DNA of 30,264 bases. Origin: Flavipsychrobacter sp964461535. GTDB lineage: Bacteria > Bacteroidota > Bacteroidia > Chitinophagales > Chitinophagaceae. The notes under the pieces were generated by a model, which searched no databases, was not told the origin of the DNA, and saw only the letters and a program-made list of their open reading frames with translations. A program made the position numbers and the translations under genes. Below are positions 8,824-17,682 of this stretch, in pieces. Each line of letters begins with the position of its first letter. Within the stretch, counting starts at the first letter, position 1. The stretch is taken from positions 1 to 30,264 of the forward strand of contig CAYWUY010000034.1 in NCBI GenBank assembly GCA_964461535.1. The letters are read 5' to 3'.

Positions 8824-11217
8824 TTACTCTCTCATCATTTCTTCTATACACTCTGCTATACTTTCAGCATTAGGCTTAGAGAAATAATCTCCATCAGTAG
8901 CATATGCAGGACGATGAGCTTTAGCTGTTATGGTACGCGGTGCTACATCTAGCCATCTATAACCACCTTGCACCTCCATTACTTGCTGGAACATATAAGC
9001 AGTTGCACCACCTGGCACATCCTCATCTATAAATACTATTCTATTAGTTTTCTTTAATGATTCTACTATCATATGGTTGATATCGAATGGCAACAATGTT
9101 CTAACATCTACCACTTCGCAACTTATGCCTTGAGGCTCTAGATAGTTAACTATAGCATCCTCTATAACTCTTAATGTAGAACCGTAAGAAACTATGGTAA
9201 TATCAGACCCTTCTCTTATAATCTCAGGTACCCCAAAAGGAACCGTAAATTCATTTAGATTTGTCGGTACTTTTTCTTTTAATCTATAACCATTCAAACA
9301 CTCTATTACTATACCTGGCTCATCGCTCTTCAATAGGGTATTATACATACCAGCTGCCTGAGTCATATTTCTCGGAGTACACAAGTACATACCACGCAAG
9401 CTATTAATGATCATACCTATAGGCGAACCACTATGCCAGATACCTTCTAAACGGTGACCACGCGTGCGAACAATAATAGGACATTTTTGTCCACCTCGTG
9501 TGCGATATTGAAGTGTAGCCACATCGTCGCTCAATGGTTGTAATCCGTATAATAAATAATCTAAGTACTGAATCTCAGCTATGGGACGTAAGCCACGCAT
9601 AGCCATGCCTATACCCTGCCCTATGATAGTAGCCTCACGAATACCTGTATCCGATATTCTAAGTTCACCGTACTTATCTTGCAAGCCTGCAAAACCTTGG
9701 TTTACATCTCCTATTTTACCTAAATCTTCCCCAAACGCTACAACAGCTGGGTTGGTTGCAAAGGTGTGGTCAAAATATTTATTTAATATTTCATACCCAT
9801 TCAGCATTTGCGCATCATCGGTATACATAGGTGCTATCTCGCCTACTTTCATAGCACTCTTTGCAGACTCGGAGTGTAAGTGAGACGAAAACTTAGCATT
9901 ATTATCTGCTTTTATTTGCTCATAAAAATTACGCAGGGCTCTGGTAGCATCTCCATTACCACTTACTAGGCTCAATGCCTTGCGCACTGCCTGCATAATG
10001 TCTTTTCTTATAGGCTCTTTTATAGCGTTCAGGTCTTTTACTATCTGCGCTATAGCTTCAGCGTTTGCACCCGCTTCATATACTGTTTGATTACAAAGTT
10101 GACTAGCTTGTGCAATCTGGTCTTTTATAGGTTGTAAAAACTTATCCCAGGCACTTTGCTTTGCAGCACGAGCCTCTCCTTTAGCCGTTTCCTCAAGAAC
10201 AGCCAACTCCTCATCAGTAGCTATATTATTCTCAATAATAAACTCGCGCATCTTCACTATACAATCCATCTCTTTTTCCCACTCTAAGCGCTCTTTACTT
10301 TTATAACGCTCATGAGAACCAGAAGTAGAGTGTCCCTGAGGCTGTGTTACTTCTTGAATATGGAATATAGCTGGGATATGTGTTTCACGCACTTTGGCTA
10401 TACCTTCTTGTATAGTTTGCACCAATCCCGCATAATCCCATCCCTTAGCTGTATATATGTTTATACCACCATCTTTATCATTCCATTGCATACCTGCAAG
10501 GGCTTGAGATATAGAGTTCTTGGTAGTTTGGTATTTACGAGGTACAGATATGCCATAGCCATCATCCCATATAAATATTGCCAATGGCACTTGTAGTACT
10601 CCTGCGGCATTCACAGATTCCCAAAAGTGTCCTTCTGATGTAGAGGCATCGCCTATAGTACAAAAAACAACCTCATTACCCTTGTTAGTAAAGTTTTCAA
10701 AACCACTTTGCAACACATCTACATTTCTATACATCTTAGATGCGCATGCTAAGCCTAAAGCCCTAACCATTTGGCCCGCAGTAGGAGATATATCGCTACT
10801 AGACTGTGGCGCTTGCATTAAGTTCTTCCATTCACCATTTTCATCTAGCCAACGTGTACCGTAGTGGCCATTCATCATACGGCCCGCAGTTGCTGGTTCT
10901 AGTGCTACATCAGGATTAGCATATAATTGTGAAAAGAACTTTTCAATATCGCTCATACCTGTAGCAAACATCAATGTTTGATCGCGATAGTACCCTGAAC
11001 GAACATCACCTGGCTGTATGCATTTAGCTACTGCTATTTGTGCCAATTCTTTACCATCTCCAAATATTCCAAACTTGGCTTTTCCGGTCAACACTTCCCT
11101 ACGGCCTATAAGGCTAGCTTCCCTACTGGCAACAGCTAACTTATAGTCGGCAAGAGCAACTTCTTTAAATTCCTCAAAAGACATTCTTCCGGATTTTGGG
11201 GTGGCAGTTTGTAGCAT
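8824..11217 (-). CDS. Fused alpha/beta E1 subunit of a 2-oxo-acid dehydrogenase complex
   Basis: The 797-residue product joins E1-alpha and E1-beta in one chain. The alpha part (about 1-380) has the thiamine diphosphate motif from GDAS (189-192) to WDDGYGIS (217-224) and the loop GHSTSGSHERY. A helical linker of about 80 residues follows. The beta part (about 460-797) has FGEDLGKIGDVNQGF, DTGIREATIIGQGIGMA and the RTRGG region. Such enzymes decarboxylate pyruvate or branched-chain 2-oxo acids and pass the acyl group to a lipoyl E2. I cannot decide the substrate; fused chains of this type are often labelled branched-chain or pyruvate E1 in Bacteroidota. No E2 or E3 gene is present here. A TATCTTTG -7-like box lies 28 bases upstream of the ATG, and a terminator separates it from rfbC. 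Confidence 0.9.
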   Translation of the reverse strand: MLQTATPKSGRMSFEEFKEVALADYKLAVASREASLIGRREVLTGKAKFGIFGDGKELAQIAVAKCIQPGDVRSGYYRDQTLMFATGMSDIEKFFSQLYANPDVALEPATAGRMMNGHYGTRWLDENGEWKNLMQAPQSSSDISPTAGQMVRALGLACASKMYRNVDVLQSGFENFTNKGNEVVFCTIGDASTSEGHFWESVNAAGVLQVPLAIFIWDDGYGISVPRKYQTTKNSISQALAGMQWNDKDGGINIYTAKGWDYAGLVQTIQEGIAKVRETHIPAIFHIQEVTQPQGHSTSGSHERYKSKERLEWEKEMDCIVKMREFIIENNIATDEELAVLEETAKGEARAAKQSAWDKFLQPIKDQIAQASQLCNQTVYEAGANAEAIAQIVKDLNAIKEPIRKDIMQAVRKALSLVSGNGDATRALRNFYEQIKADNNAKFSSHLHSESAKSAMKVGEIAPMYTDDAQMLNGYEILNKYFDHTFATNPAVVAFGEDLGKIGDVNQGFAGLQDKYGELRISDTGIREATIIGQGIGMAMRGLRPIAEIQYLDYLLYGLQPLSDDVATLQYRTRGGQKCPIIVRTRGHRLEGIWHSGSPIGMIINSLRGMYLCTPRNMTQAAGMYNTLLKSDEPGIVIECLNGYRLKEKVPTNLNEFTVPFGVPEIIREGSDITIVSYGSTLRVIEDAIVNYLEPQGISCEVVDVRTLLPFDINHMIVESLKKTNRIVFIDEDVPGGATAYMFQQVMEVQGGYRWLDVAPRTITAKAHRPAYATDGDYFSKPNAESIAECIEEMMRE

Positions 11218-11244
11218 AAATTATTCTATATTAACAATTACCTA

Positions 11245-11252
11245 CAAAGATA
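11245..11252 (-). promoter_or_regulatory. Possible -7 promoter element for the E1 gene
   Basis: Read on the minus strand this is TATCTTTG, an exact match to the Bacteroidota -7 pattern TAnnTTTG, 28 bases upstream of the E1 start codon and downstream of the rfbC terminator. No TTG lies 17-23 bases further upstream, so the promoter is only half supported. Confidence 0.35.
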
Positions 11253-11362
11253 AGTTCAAGCGGTCAAACTTGGTATGACAATCGTTTATTACCTTTCTAT
11301 TGTGGGTATCCTGTTATAAAATATTCACCAACACCGCTTTACATCACTTTTAAATATATACC

Positions 11363-11400
11363 ACAACAAAAATGGGTGAACTTCATCAAGAAATTCACCC
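11363..11400 (-). terminator. Rho-independent terminator downstream of rfbC
   Basis: On the minus strand GGGTGAATTTC and GAAGTTCACCC form an 11-base stem with one mismatch or wobble and a five-base loop, directly followed by ATTTTTGTTG. It begins 22 bases after the rfbC stop codon. It should end the aminotransferase-rfbC transcript and separate it from the E1-mnmH-selD genes. Confidence 0.75.
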
Positions 11401-11422
11401 GCTAGCATATATAACTTTATTT

Positions 11423-11974
11423 TTAAAATAGATTATTTGCCACAGCCGCCAATGGTTGATTTTTATCTTTTTCAGATATAATGGCTTGACTTATATCTAT
11501 TTTCCAATCTATACCTATAGACTCATCTGCATAAAACATACCACCCTCATGTGCCTTACTATATAAATTATCGCATTTATAAAAAACTTCAGCAGTATCA
11601 GTCAATACAGCATATCCATGTGCAAACCCATGTGGTATATAAAACTGTAATTTATTTTCTTCATTCAGCTCCACACCATACCACTGCATATAAGTAGGGC
11701 TATTTTTCCTAATATCTACAGCCACATCCCATATAGCACCACTAAGCACTCTTAACAACTTAGCCTGAGGTATAGGGTTGTTTTGATAATGCAGTCCTCT
11801 CAATACGTTTTTCACCGATTTAGCTTGGTTATCTTGCACAAAAACCACATCTAAGCCTGTAACTGTATTAAAAGTCTGCTTATTGTAACTTTCAAAAAAG
11901 TACCCTCTATCGTCTTTATGTACTGTAGGCTCTAGTATTAATAAACCTTCAATGGGCGTTTTTATCACTTTCAT
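11423..11974 (-). CDS. rfbC: dTDP-4-dehydrorhamnose 3,5-epimerase (RmlC family)
   Basis: RmlC enzymes epimerise C3 and C5 of dTDP-4-keto-6-deoxyglucose on the way to dTDP-rhamnose. The 183-residue length is usual. Visible motifs are DDRGYFFESYN, VQDNQAKSVKNVLRGLHYQ with catalytic His62, VDIRKNSPTY, the FYIPHGFAHGYAVL strand pair and EVFYKCDN with the probable catalytic Tyr132. It starts one base after the stop of the aminotransferase gene. The other dTDP-rhamnose genes (rfbA, rfbB, rfbD) are not in the window. Given its partner, it could instead serve a 3- or 4-amino-sugar route, but the residues look like a standard epimerase. Confidence 0.93.
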   Translation of the reverse strand: MKVIKTPIEGLLILEPTVHKDDRGYFFESYNKQTFNTVTGLDVVFVQDNQAKSVKNVLRGLHYQNNPIPQAKLLRVLSGAIWDVAVDIRKNSPTYMQWYGVELNEENKLQFYIPHGFAHGYAVLTDTAEVFYKCDNLYSKAHEGGMFYADESIGIDWKIDISQAIISEKDKNQPLAAVANNLF

Positions 11975-11975
11975 A

Positions 11976-13103
11976 TTAACCTAAAAGCTCAATAACGTTT
12001 TTCGTAATAAATTCTAGTTCTTCTTCGCTAAGCTCTGTATGCATAGGCAGCGATATTACTTTATCCTGCAACTTATCTGTAGTAGGTAATATAGTACCTG
12101 CTACACCCCAATGCGCTAGCATATTTTGCTTGTGGCAAGGTACCGGATAGTAAATCATAGAAGGTATTTTACGCTCCGCCAATTTACTTTGCAGTGCATC
12201 TCTATCCTTACCATTAAGCTGTAAAGTATATTGATGGAATACATGATAAGAATAAGGCGCTCTATAAGGAGTAACTATATTAGGATGGTTTTTAAATGCC
12301 TTATCATAATAGTCTGCTGCCTGACGGCGAGCATAGCAGTATTCATCCAGCTTGCCCAACTTAATACGCAATATAGCTGCTTGTATGGTATCTAAACGAC
12401 TATTACAACCCACCATTTCATGATAATATCTTACTTTCTGACCATGGTTAGCTATCATTTTCAACTTCTCTGCTAGTGCATCATCATTGGTAAACATAGC
12501 GCCACCATCGCCATAGCAACCTAGATTTTTAGACGGAAAGAAAGAAGTGCAACCTATAATACCCATGGCACCTGTTTTCACAGTTTTGCCTGTAGAAAAC
12601 GTATAGGTACTACCTATAGCTTGTGCATTATCTTCTACTACAGGAATATTATGCTCGTTGGCTAAGGCCAATAGAGGCTCCATATTTACTGCCTGACCAT
12701 ATAGGTGCACAGGTATAATAGCCTTAGTTTTTGATGTAATAGCCTTTCTAACGCTATCTATGTTCATAGTAAATGTATCTTCATCTACATCTACAAACAC
12801 AGGCTTAAGTTTTAGTAACGCAACTACCTCTACAGTAGCTATATAGGTAAACGATGGTGTTATTACCTCATCTCCAGGCTCTAAGCCTAATGCCATTAAG
12901 GCTATCTGCAAAGCATCTGTACCATTAGCACACGGAATTACGTGCTTAACACCTAAATACTGAGCTAACTCACTTGAAAAACTTGTAACATCCGGACCAC
13001 CTATAAACGCTGCACTATCTATCACCCCATGTATGGCGGCATCTACTTCTGATTTTATTTTCTGGTACTGCCTTTTCAGGTCTACCATTTGTAATTGATG
13101 CAT
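11976..13103 (-). CDS. DegT/DnrJ/EryC1/StrS family sugar-nucleotide aminotransferase
   Basis: This PLP enzyme transfers an amino group to a keto sugar nucleotide, for surface polysaccharide or glycan synthesis. In its 375 residues one sees CANGTDALQIAL (58-69), the PSFTYIAT segment, VVEDNAQA with Asp158 for the pyridine nitrogen, and SFFPSKNLGCYGDGG with Lys192 as the PLP lysine. The closing segments NSRLDTIQAAIL and PMHTELSEEE are also typical. The sequence resembles WbpE/WlbC (UDP-3-keto-glucuronate aminotransferases) and also FdtB/QdtB types, so the sugar is open. A TAGGTTTG box lies 20 bases upstream of the ATG. rfbC follows after one base, so the two genes form an operon. Confidence 0.9.
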   Translation of the reverse strand: MHQLQMVDLKRQYQKIKSEVDAAIHGVIDSAAFIGGPDVTSFSSELAQYLGVKHVIPCANGTDALQIALMALGLEPGDEVITPSFTYIATVEVVALLKLKPVFVDVDEDTFTMNIDSVRKAITSKTKAIIPVHLYGQAVNMEPLLALANEHNIPVVEDNAQAIGSTYTFSTGKTVKTGAMGIIGCTSFFPSKNLGCYGDGGAMFTNDDALAEKLKMIANHGQKVRYYHEMVGCNSRLDTIQAAILRIKLGKLDEYCYARRQAADYYDKAFKNHPNIVTPYRAPYSYHVFHQYTLQLNGKDRDALQSKLAERKIPSMIYYPVPCHKQNMLAHWGVAGTILPTTDKLQDKVISLPMHTELSEEELEFITKNVIELLG

Positions 13104-13122
13104 AAGTAAAATTTATCGGCTG

Positions 13123-13130
13123 CAAACCTA
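13123..13130 (-). promoter_or_regulatory. Possible -7 promoter element for the aminotransferase-rfbC operon
   Basis: The minus strand reads TAGGTTTG, an exact TAnnTTTG match, 20 bases upstream of the aminotransferase ATG in the 112-base gap behind the preceding gene. No TTG is seen 17-23 bases upstream, so support is partial. Confidence 0.35.
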
Positions 13131-13215
13131 CACATTTAACGCGTAGGTATAAAATGTATTGCGTCTATAATTATGTTAAGATGACAATACGTAACTCACT
13201 TAAAAAATCTACACA

Positions 13216-13710
13216 TTAAAAATATCCAAAATACTCCTGAGTATATTTAGCATATTCTATATTTATTTCATCATCTTCATGTATCTGCTCAAAATCGGCT
13301 GCACTTAACTCTATACTCATTTTCACTGCCGAATTGATGTATATATAATATTGATTAGTAGCCGGCACAGCTACCTTTTGATCTATTTTCAAGCGGTCTA
13401 CCACCTTTATCTGCTCCGTTAAATCTTGCCTAAGGTGTTTTAATCCCTTATAGAAGGCTATGTATATAGCACTGCAAAAAACAGAAAGAAAAATAGCCAC
13501 ACTTATAAAATACCGCAGGGGCGAAAAAGCAAAATCGTCATGCTGGGTAGCTCTATACCATGCACCCGCAAATGCTGCTACAAACGAAACCACCATGGCT
13601 ATACGCATAAATTTATAATACATAGCCACTTGCTGAGTCTGTTTACGAGCCAGAAAAGCCAACTCGCTATCAGTCATCCGTTCATAATATCTTTCTAGCA
13701 GCTTGCCCAC
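13216..13710 (-). CDS. Small membrane protein of unknown function, two membrane segments
   Basis: I do not recognise this 164-residue protein. It has a charged N-terminal helix, two hydrophobic segments (about 33-53 and 67-88) and a soluble C-terminal part of about 75 residues rich in charged residues, ending YTQEYFGYF. The hairpin topology would put both ends on the same side of the membrane, probably the cytoplasm. The GTG at 13710 is the only start in this frame before an upstream stop at 13720-13722; an internal ATG at codon 12 is an equally possible start. It follows the M32 peptidase gene by 12 bases and so is probably the last gene of the rel-peptidase transcript. Confidence 0.7.
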   Translation of the reverse strand: MGKLLERYYERMTDSELAFLARKQTQQVAMYYKFMRIAMVVSFVAAFAGAWYRATQHDDFAFSPLRYFISVAIFLSVFCSAIYIAFYKGLKHLRQDLTEQIKVVDRLKIDQKVAVPATNQYYIYINSAVKMSIELSAADFEQIHEDDEINIEYAKYTQEYFGYF

Positions 13711-13722
13711 AGCACCATTTTA

Positions 13723-15219
13723 CTATTCATATACAAGAGCATACTTCTTATTTACATAATCTAAGAAGTACTGAATATTTAATTTTTCACCGGTAATTTT
13801 CTCGCATAGTTCCTCAGAAGTATATTTTCTACCATGTGCATGTACTTGCGTGCGCAGCCATTGTAACAAATCGTAAAACTGCCCGGCTTTAACCTGTGCT
13901 ACCAATTGTGGATTACTTTTTTGAGCCACAGCCCAAAACTGAGCCGCATAAAAGCTACCTAAACTATACGTAGGAAAATATCCAAAACTGCCATGGCTCC
14001 AATGCACGTCTTGCAGTATACCTTCTTTATCGGTTGGAGGTTTCACTCCTAAGTATTGCTCATACATACTATTCCACAGTGACGGCAAATCAGCTACTTC
14101 TACTGCCCCTTCAAATATCATTTTCTCAATTTTGTATCTTATCAATACATGAAAATGATATGTTATCTCATCAGCTTCAGTTCTTATTAGCGATGGTGCT
14201 ACTTGGTTTATAGCTTTAAAAAATGTTTTTACATCTACATTCCCCAATTGCTGAGGGAATTTCTTTTGCAGAATAGGATAAAAATATTCCCAAAACTCTA
14301 AAGACCTACCCACACAATTCTCCCATAGGCGCGATTGCGACTCATGTATGCCCAATGAGCAGGCACTACCTAGCGGCAGACCGTACTGCTGTGTAGGCAA
14401 CCCTTGCTCATACAATGCATGTCCGCCCTCATGTATTGAGCTCCACAACAAAGAGGCAAAATTATTTTCATCTACACGGGTAGTTACACGTACATCATCG
14501 GCACTAAAAGATATGGTGAACGGATGCTCAGAAATATCTTGCCTGCCCGCATCAAAGTCATAACCCATTGCTTTTAGCACTTCTAAAGAAAACTCCCACT
14601 GCGCATCTTTAGGAAAATGCTGTAGCAAGCAGGCATCGCTTACCTGTGGCTTCTCTTTTATACGTTGCAGTATAGGATACAGCTCTTTTTGTATTGACTC
14701 AAAAACAGGCTCCAACATAGCCACAGAAGCACCTTTTTCATACTCGTCTAGCAAGGCATCATACGGATGTTGGGCATAGCCCACAAGCTCAGCTTGTTGC
14801 TTCTTAAGTGCTATCATCTTAGACAAGGCAGGTGCAAACAAGCTAAAATCATTCTGCTTACGCGCCTCTAACCATGCCGTAAAACACACTGAAGACTGAT
14901 TGCTGATTTCGGCTACAAAATCAGTAGGAAGCTTTTTATTACGCTCCATATCCTCAGTGCTCAGTTTTACATTAGCCTTTTCATTTATAGTAAGTGTACT
15001 ATCACTGTGTAGTCTTTCCAGTACCTGCCCCAGTTTATCTCCGGTAAGTATATCATGCGCCATAGCCGACAGAGTAGCTATTTGCCTACCGCGGGTAGTA
15101 GCACCTTTGGCGGGCATATACACCTCTTGATCCCATGCCAATAGCGCAGCAGCATTATTCAAATCTGCAGCTTGCTGCATTATTTCAGTATATTGTTGAT
15201 AGTTATTTGTAGTACTCAT
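13723..15219 (-). CDS. M32 family metallocarboxypeptidase
   Basis: This 498-residue cytoplasmic zinc carboxypeptidase belongs to the Taq/Pfu carboxypeptidase family (M32), which removes C-terminal residues from peptides. The zinc motif is HEGGH (His263, Glu264, His267), with Glu293 of the GIHESQSRLWEN segment as third ligand. Other family signatures are the N-terminal AALLAWDQEVYMP, RVDENNFASLLWSSIHE, the IRTEADEITYHFHVLIRY block and the C-terminal HWSHGSFGYFPTYSLG. The length is typical. No signal peptide is seen. It starts 30 bases after the rel gene stop, which suggests co-transcription, although a functional link between (p)ppGpp control and the peptidase is only inference. Confidence 0.95.
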   Translation of the reverse strand: MSTTNNYQQYTEIMQQAADLNNAAALLAWDQEVYMPAKGATTRGRQIATLSAMAHDILTGDKLGQVLERLHSDSTLTINEKANVKLSTEDMERNKKLPTDFVAEISNQSSVCFTAWLEARKQNDFSLFAPALSKMIALKKQQAELVGYAQHPYDALLDEYEKGASVAMLEPVFESIQKELYPILQRIKEKPQVSDACLLQHFPKDAQWEFSLEVLKAMGYDFDAGRQDISEHPFTISFSADDVRVTTRVDENNFASLLWSSIHEGGHALYEQGLPTQQYGLPLGSACSLGIHESQSRLWENCVGRSLEFWEYFYPILQKKFPQQLGNVDVKTFFKAINQVAPSLIRTEADEITYHFHVLIRYKIEKMIFEGAVEVADLPSLWNSMYEQYLGVKPPTDKEGILQDVHWSHGSFGYFPTYSLGSFYAAQFWAVAQKSNPQLVAQVKAGQFYDLLQWLRTQVHAHGRKYTSEELCEKITGEKLNIQYFLDYVNKKYALVYE

Positions 15220-15249
15220 TTTATAATTACAGTAAAATCTTTTCTCTTT

Positions 15250-17502
15250 TTAGTTATTAGCCGTTTCCAATCTTTCCACACTCTGTATACCCTCGAGTGT
15301 AGCCAGTTTCTGGCACAGTGTATTCAGTTCTTCCTTGTCGTGCACATATACCATTATGGTACCATCAAAAATACCGTCATTACTATCTATGCTCAGGCTA
15401 CGCATGTTTATTTTAAGGTCGCCGGATATTATATTGGTAATCTTCTGTATTACGCCCACATCATCTAGTCCTATTATGCGCACACCCGTTAAGAAGGATA
15501 TTTCTTTATTTTTAGCCCACTTAGTTTTTACTACCCTATGGCCATAATTGGCAAGTAAGCGTGCCGCATTGGGACAATCTGTACGGTGTATAGACAAGCC
15601 ATCGCCCGAGGTAACAAAACCGAACACATTATCGCCCGGTATAGGCTGGCAACACTGCGCCAGTTTATACATTACCTTATCAGAGCTTTCTCCAAATATG
15701 ATGAGCTCACTCTTACCCGGCAACACCTTGTTGATCTCTTCTTGGCTGATTGCCGGCCTGTCTTCTTTTATTTCTTTTGCAGGAGGCACCAGCTTGCCAC
15801 CCAGTATCTGAAACTCTTTTATCTCGCTGATATCTATGCTGCCTATGGCCATTGCATAGTACAAATCGTTGTGAGAGCTAATACGGAAATGAGCACAAAT
15901 TTCATTAAGGTTGTAGTGAGACATATGTATATCCATATGCTCCAGCTTCTTACGCAGTGCCTCTTTACCCTCTTCTATCATTTTGCGCTTGCCCTCGCGC
16001 AAATAGCTCTTCACCCTAGATTTTGCCTTGGCAGTAATCAAAAACTGCAACCAATCTTCTGAAGGCTTTTGCTTGCTAGAGGTAATTACCTCTACTTGGT
16101 CACCACTCTTTAGCGGATGGCTCAGTGGCACTAGCTTATAGTTAACCTTAGCACCTATACAGCGCATACCCAGTTCGGTATGTATATCAAAAGCAAAGTC
16201 TAGCGCTGTAGCCCCTTTAGGCAACACACGCATATCTCCCTTAGGAGTATATATGTAAATTTCCTCAGTAAATAAGTCTAACTTAAAGTCTTGTAAAAAA
16301 TCTATAGTATCCGAATCCGGATTGTTCAATACATCTCTTAGGTGGGTTAAGAAACTATCCAGTTTACTTTCTTGCGGATTAGTACTACCCTCTTTATACT
16401 TCCAGTGAGCTGCTAAGCCCTTTTCTGCTATCTCATTCATCCGTGCCGATCGTATCTGCACCTCTACCCACTTACCGCCCGGCCCCATTACTGTAGTATG
16501 CAGGGCTTCATATCCATTACCCTTAGGCACGCTTATCCAGTCGCGCAAGCGCTCTGTACTGGGGTGATATATATTGGTAATTACCGAATAGGCTTTCCAA
16601 CAATCCTCTTTTTCCTTATCCGGGGTTGAGTTGAGTATAATGCGTATAGCAAACAAGTCATACACCTCATCAAAGGTTACATGCTTGGTGCGCATCTTAT
16701 TCCATATAGAGTGTATAGCCTTAGGCCTGCCATATATTTCAAAGTTCAGCCCGTGCGACTCCAACATATCTTTTACAGGCTTTATAAACTCATTGATATA
16801 TTTAGTGCGGTCGCGCTTGGTTTCTTTTAAGTTACGGGCTATATCTTGGTATATTTCGGGCTGGGTATACTTCATAGACAGGTCTTCCAACTCCGACTTT
16901 ATCTCGTACAAACCCAAGCGATGCGCCAATGGAGAATAGATATAAGTAGTTTCAGAGGCTATCTTCAACTGCTTTTCTCGGTTCATACTCTCTAGCGTAC
17001 GCATATTATGCAGCCTATCGCCCAGCTTTATTAGTATTACCCTAGGGTCGTCTACCAGTGTCAATAGTATTTTCCTAAAGTTTTCGGCCTGTAGAGTGGT
17101 ATTTTTATTATTAAAATCCGACAGATTACTAATCTTAGTTAGGCCATCTATAATCTTAGCCACGGGCTTGCTAAACTCGCGCTCCACATCTTCCAGAGAT
17201 ATTTCGGTATCCTCTACCGTATCGTGCAGCAGCGCACATATGGCCGATGTTACACCCAAGCCTATTTCCTCCACCACTATACGGGCCACCGCCAGCGGAT
17301 GCAGTATATATGGCTCGCCCGACTTCCTACGCATATGCTTATGCGCATCGGCAGCCATCTCAAAGGCATGGCGAAGCATAGCCTTGTCTCCACGCTTAAT
17401 GCGCTGTTTCAGCACCTTTAGCAGTCCTCTATATTCTCTTAATATGAGTTTTTTCTCTTCCTCTTCATTTAGGTTATATGCTTGCAAAACAGTATTAGCC
17501 AT
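15250..17502 (-). CDS. RelA/SpoT family (p)ppGpp synthetase/hydrolase
   Basis: The 750-residue protein has the full layout of the long Rel/SpoT enzymes that make and degrade the starvation alarmone (p)ppGpp. The N-terminal HD hydrolase domain (about 40-190) keeps His54, His68 and the LLHDTVEDTE motif (HD at 93-94). The synthetase domain follows, with YGRPKAIHSIWNKM and VYDLFAIRII. Then come a TGS domain (IYIYTPKGD to VEVITSS), a helical part with the QCCQPIPGD cysteine motif, and a C-terminal ACT domain (about 675-748). The intact HD residues predict a bifunctional enzyme; I give no symbol because rel, relA and spoT are used variably. The gene heads a probable operon with the peptidase and the small membrane protein. 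No TAnnTTTG box is seen in its 138-base upstream gap. Confidence 0.95.
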   Translation of the reverse strand: MANTVLQAYNLNEEEEKKLILREYRGLLKVLKQRIKRGDKAMLRHAFEMAADAHKHMRRKSGEPYILHPLAVARIVVEEIGLGVTSAICALLHDTVEDTEISLEDVEREFSKPVAKIIDGLTKISNLSDFNNKNTTLQAENFRKILLTLVDDPRVILIKLGDRLHNMRTLESMNREKQLKIASETTYIYSPLAHRLGLYEIKSELEDLSMKYTQPEIYQDIARNLKETKRDRTKYINEFIKPVKDMLESHGLNFEIYGRPKAIHSIWNKMRTKHVTFDEVYDLFAIRIILNSTPDKEKEDCWKAYSVITNIYHPSTERLRDWISVPKGNGYEALHTTVMGPGGKWVEVQIRSARMNEIAEKGLAAHWKYKEGSTNPQESKLDSFLTHLRDVLNNPDSDTIDFLQDFKLDLFTEEIYIYTPKGDMRVLPKGATALDFAFDIHTELGMRCIGAKVNYKLVPLSHPLKSGDQVEVITSSKQKPSEDWLQFLITAKAKSRVKSYLREGKRKMIEEGKEALRKKLEHMDIHMSHYNLNEICAHFRISSHNDLYYAMAIGSIDISEIKEFQILGGKLVPPAKEIKEDRPAISQEEINKVLPGKSELIIFGESSDKVMYKLAQCCQPIPGDNVFGFVTSGDGLSIHRTDCPNAARLLANYGHRVVKTKWAKNKEISFLTGVRIIGLDDVGVIQKITNIISGDLKINMRSLSIDSNDGIFDGTIMVYVHDKEELNTLCQKLATLEGIQSVERLETANN

Positions 17503-17648
17503 AGATGTTTAGTGTTGTTGTATTCAATTTACGGTTAATTAGGCTATTTATGAAATCGTACCTAGCTATACCGCTATCCGCTCCACCTATATAAATATTA
17601 GCCTTATATATACCTAATACCCCACTGCAAATATCAGCACTTGTTGGC

Positions 17649-17677
17649 TTTGTACTACATATTATTTATTAGTTTTG
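17649..17677 (+). promoter_or_regulatory. Bacteroidota-type promoter in front of gldD
   Basis: TTTG (17649-17652), a 17-base spacer and TAGTTTTG (17670-17677) match the TTTG/TAnnTTTG promoter pattern. The ATG used for gldD begins only five bases after the -7 box, so the transcript may start at or very near the start codon. This position also rules out the TTG at 17641 as a start. Confidence 0.55.
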
Positions 17678-17682
17678 GTGCG

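Noticed and set aside
15172..17512. Plus-strand open frames opposite the rel gene
   Set aside because: The minus strand encodes a full-length Rel/SpoT protein with all motifs; the opposite frames have no recognisable content.
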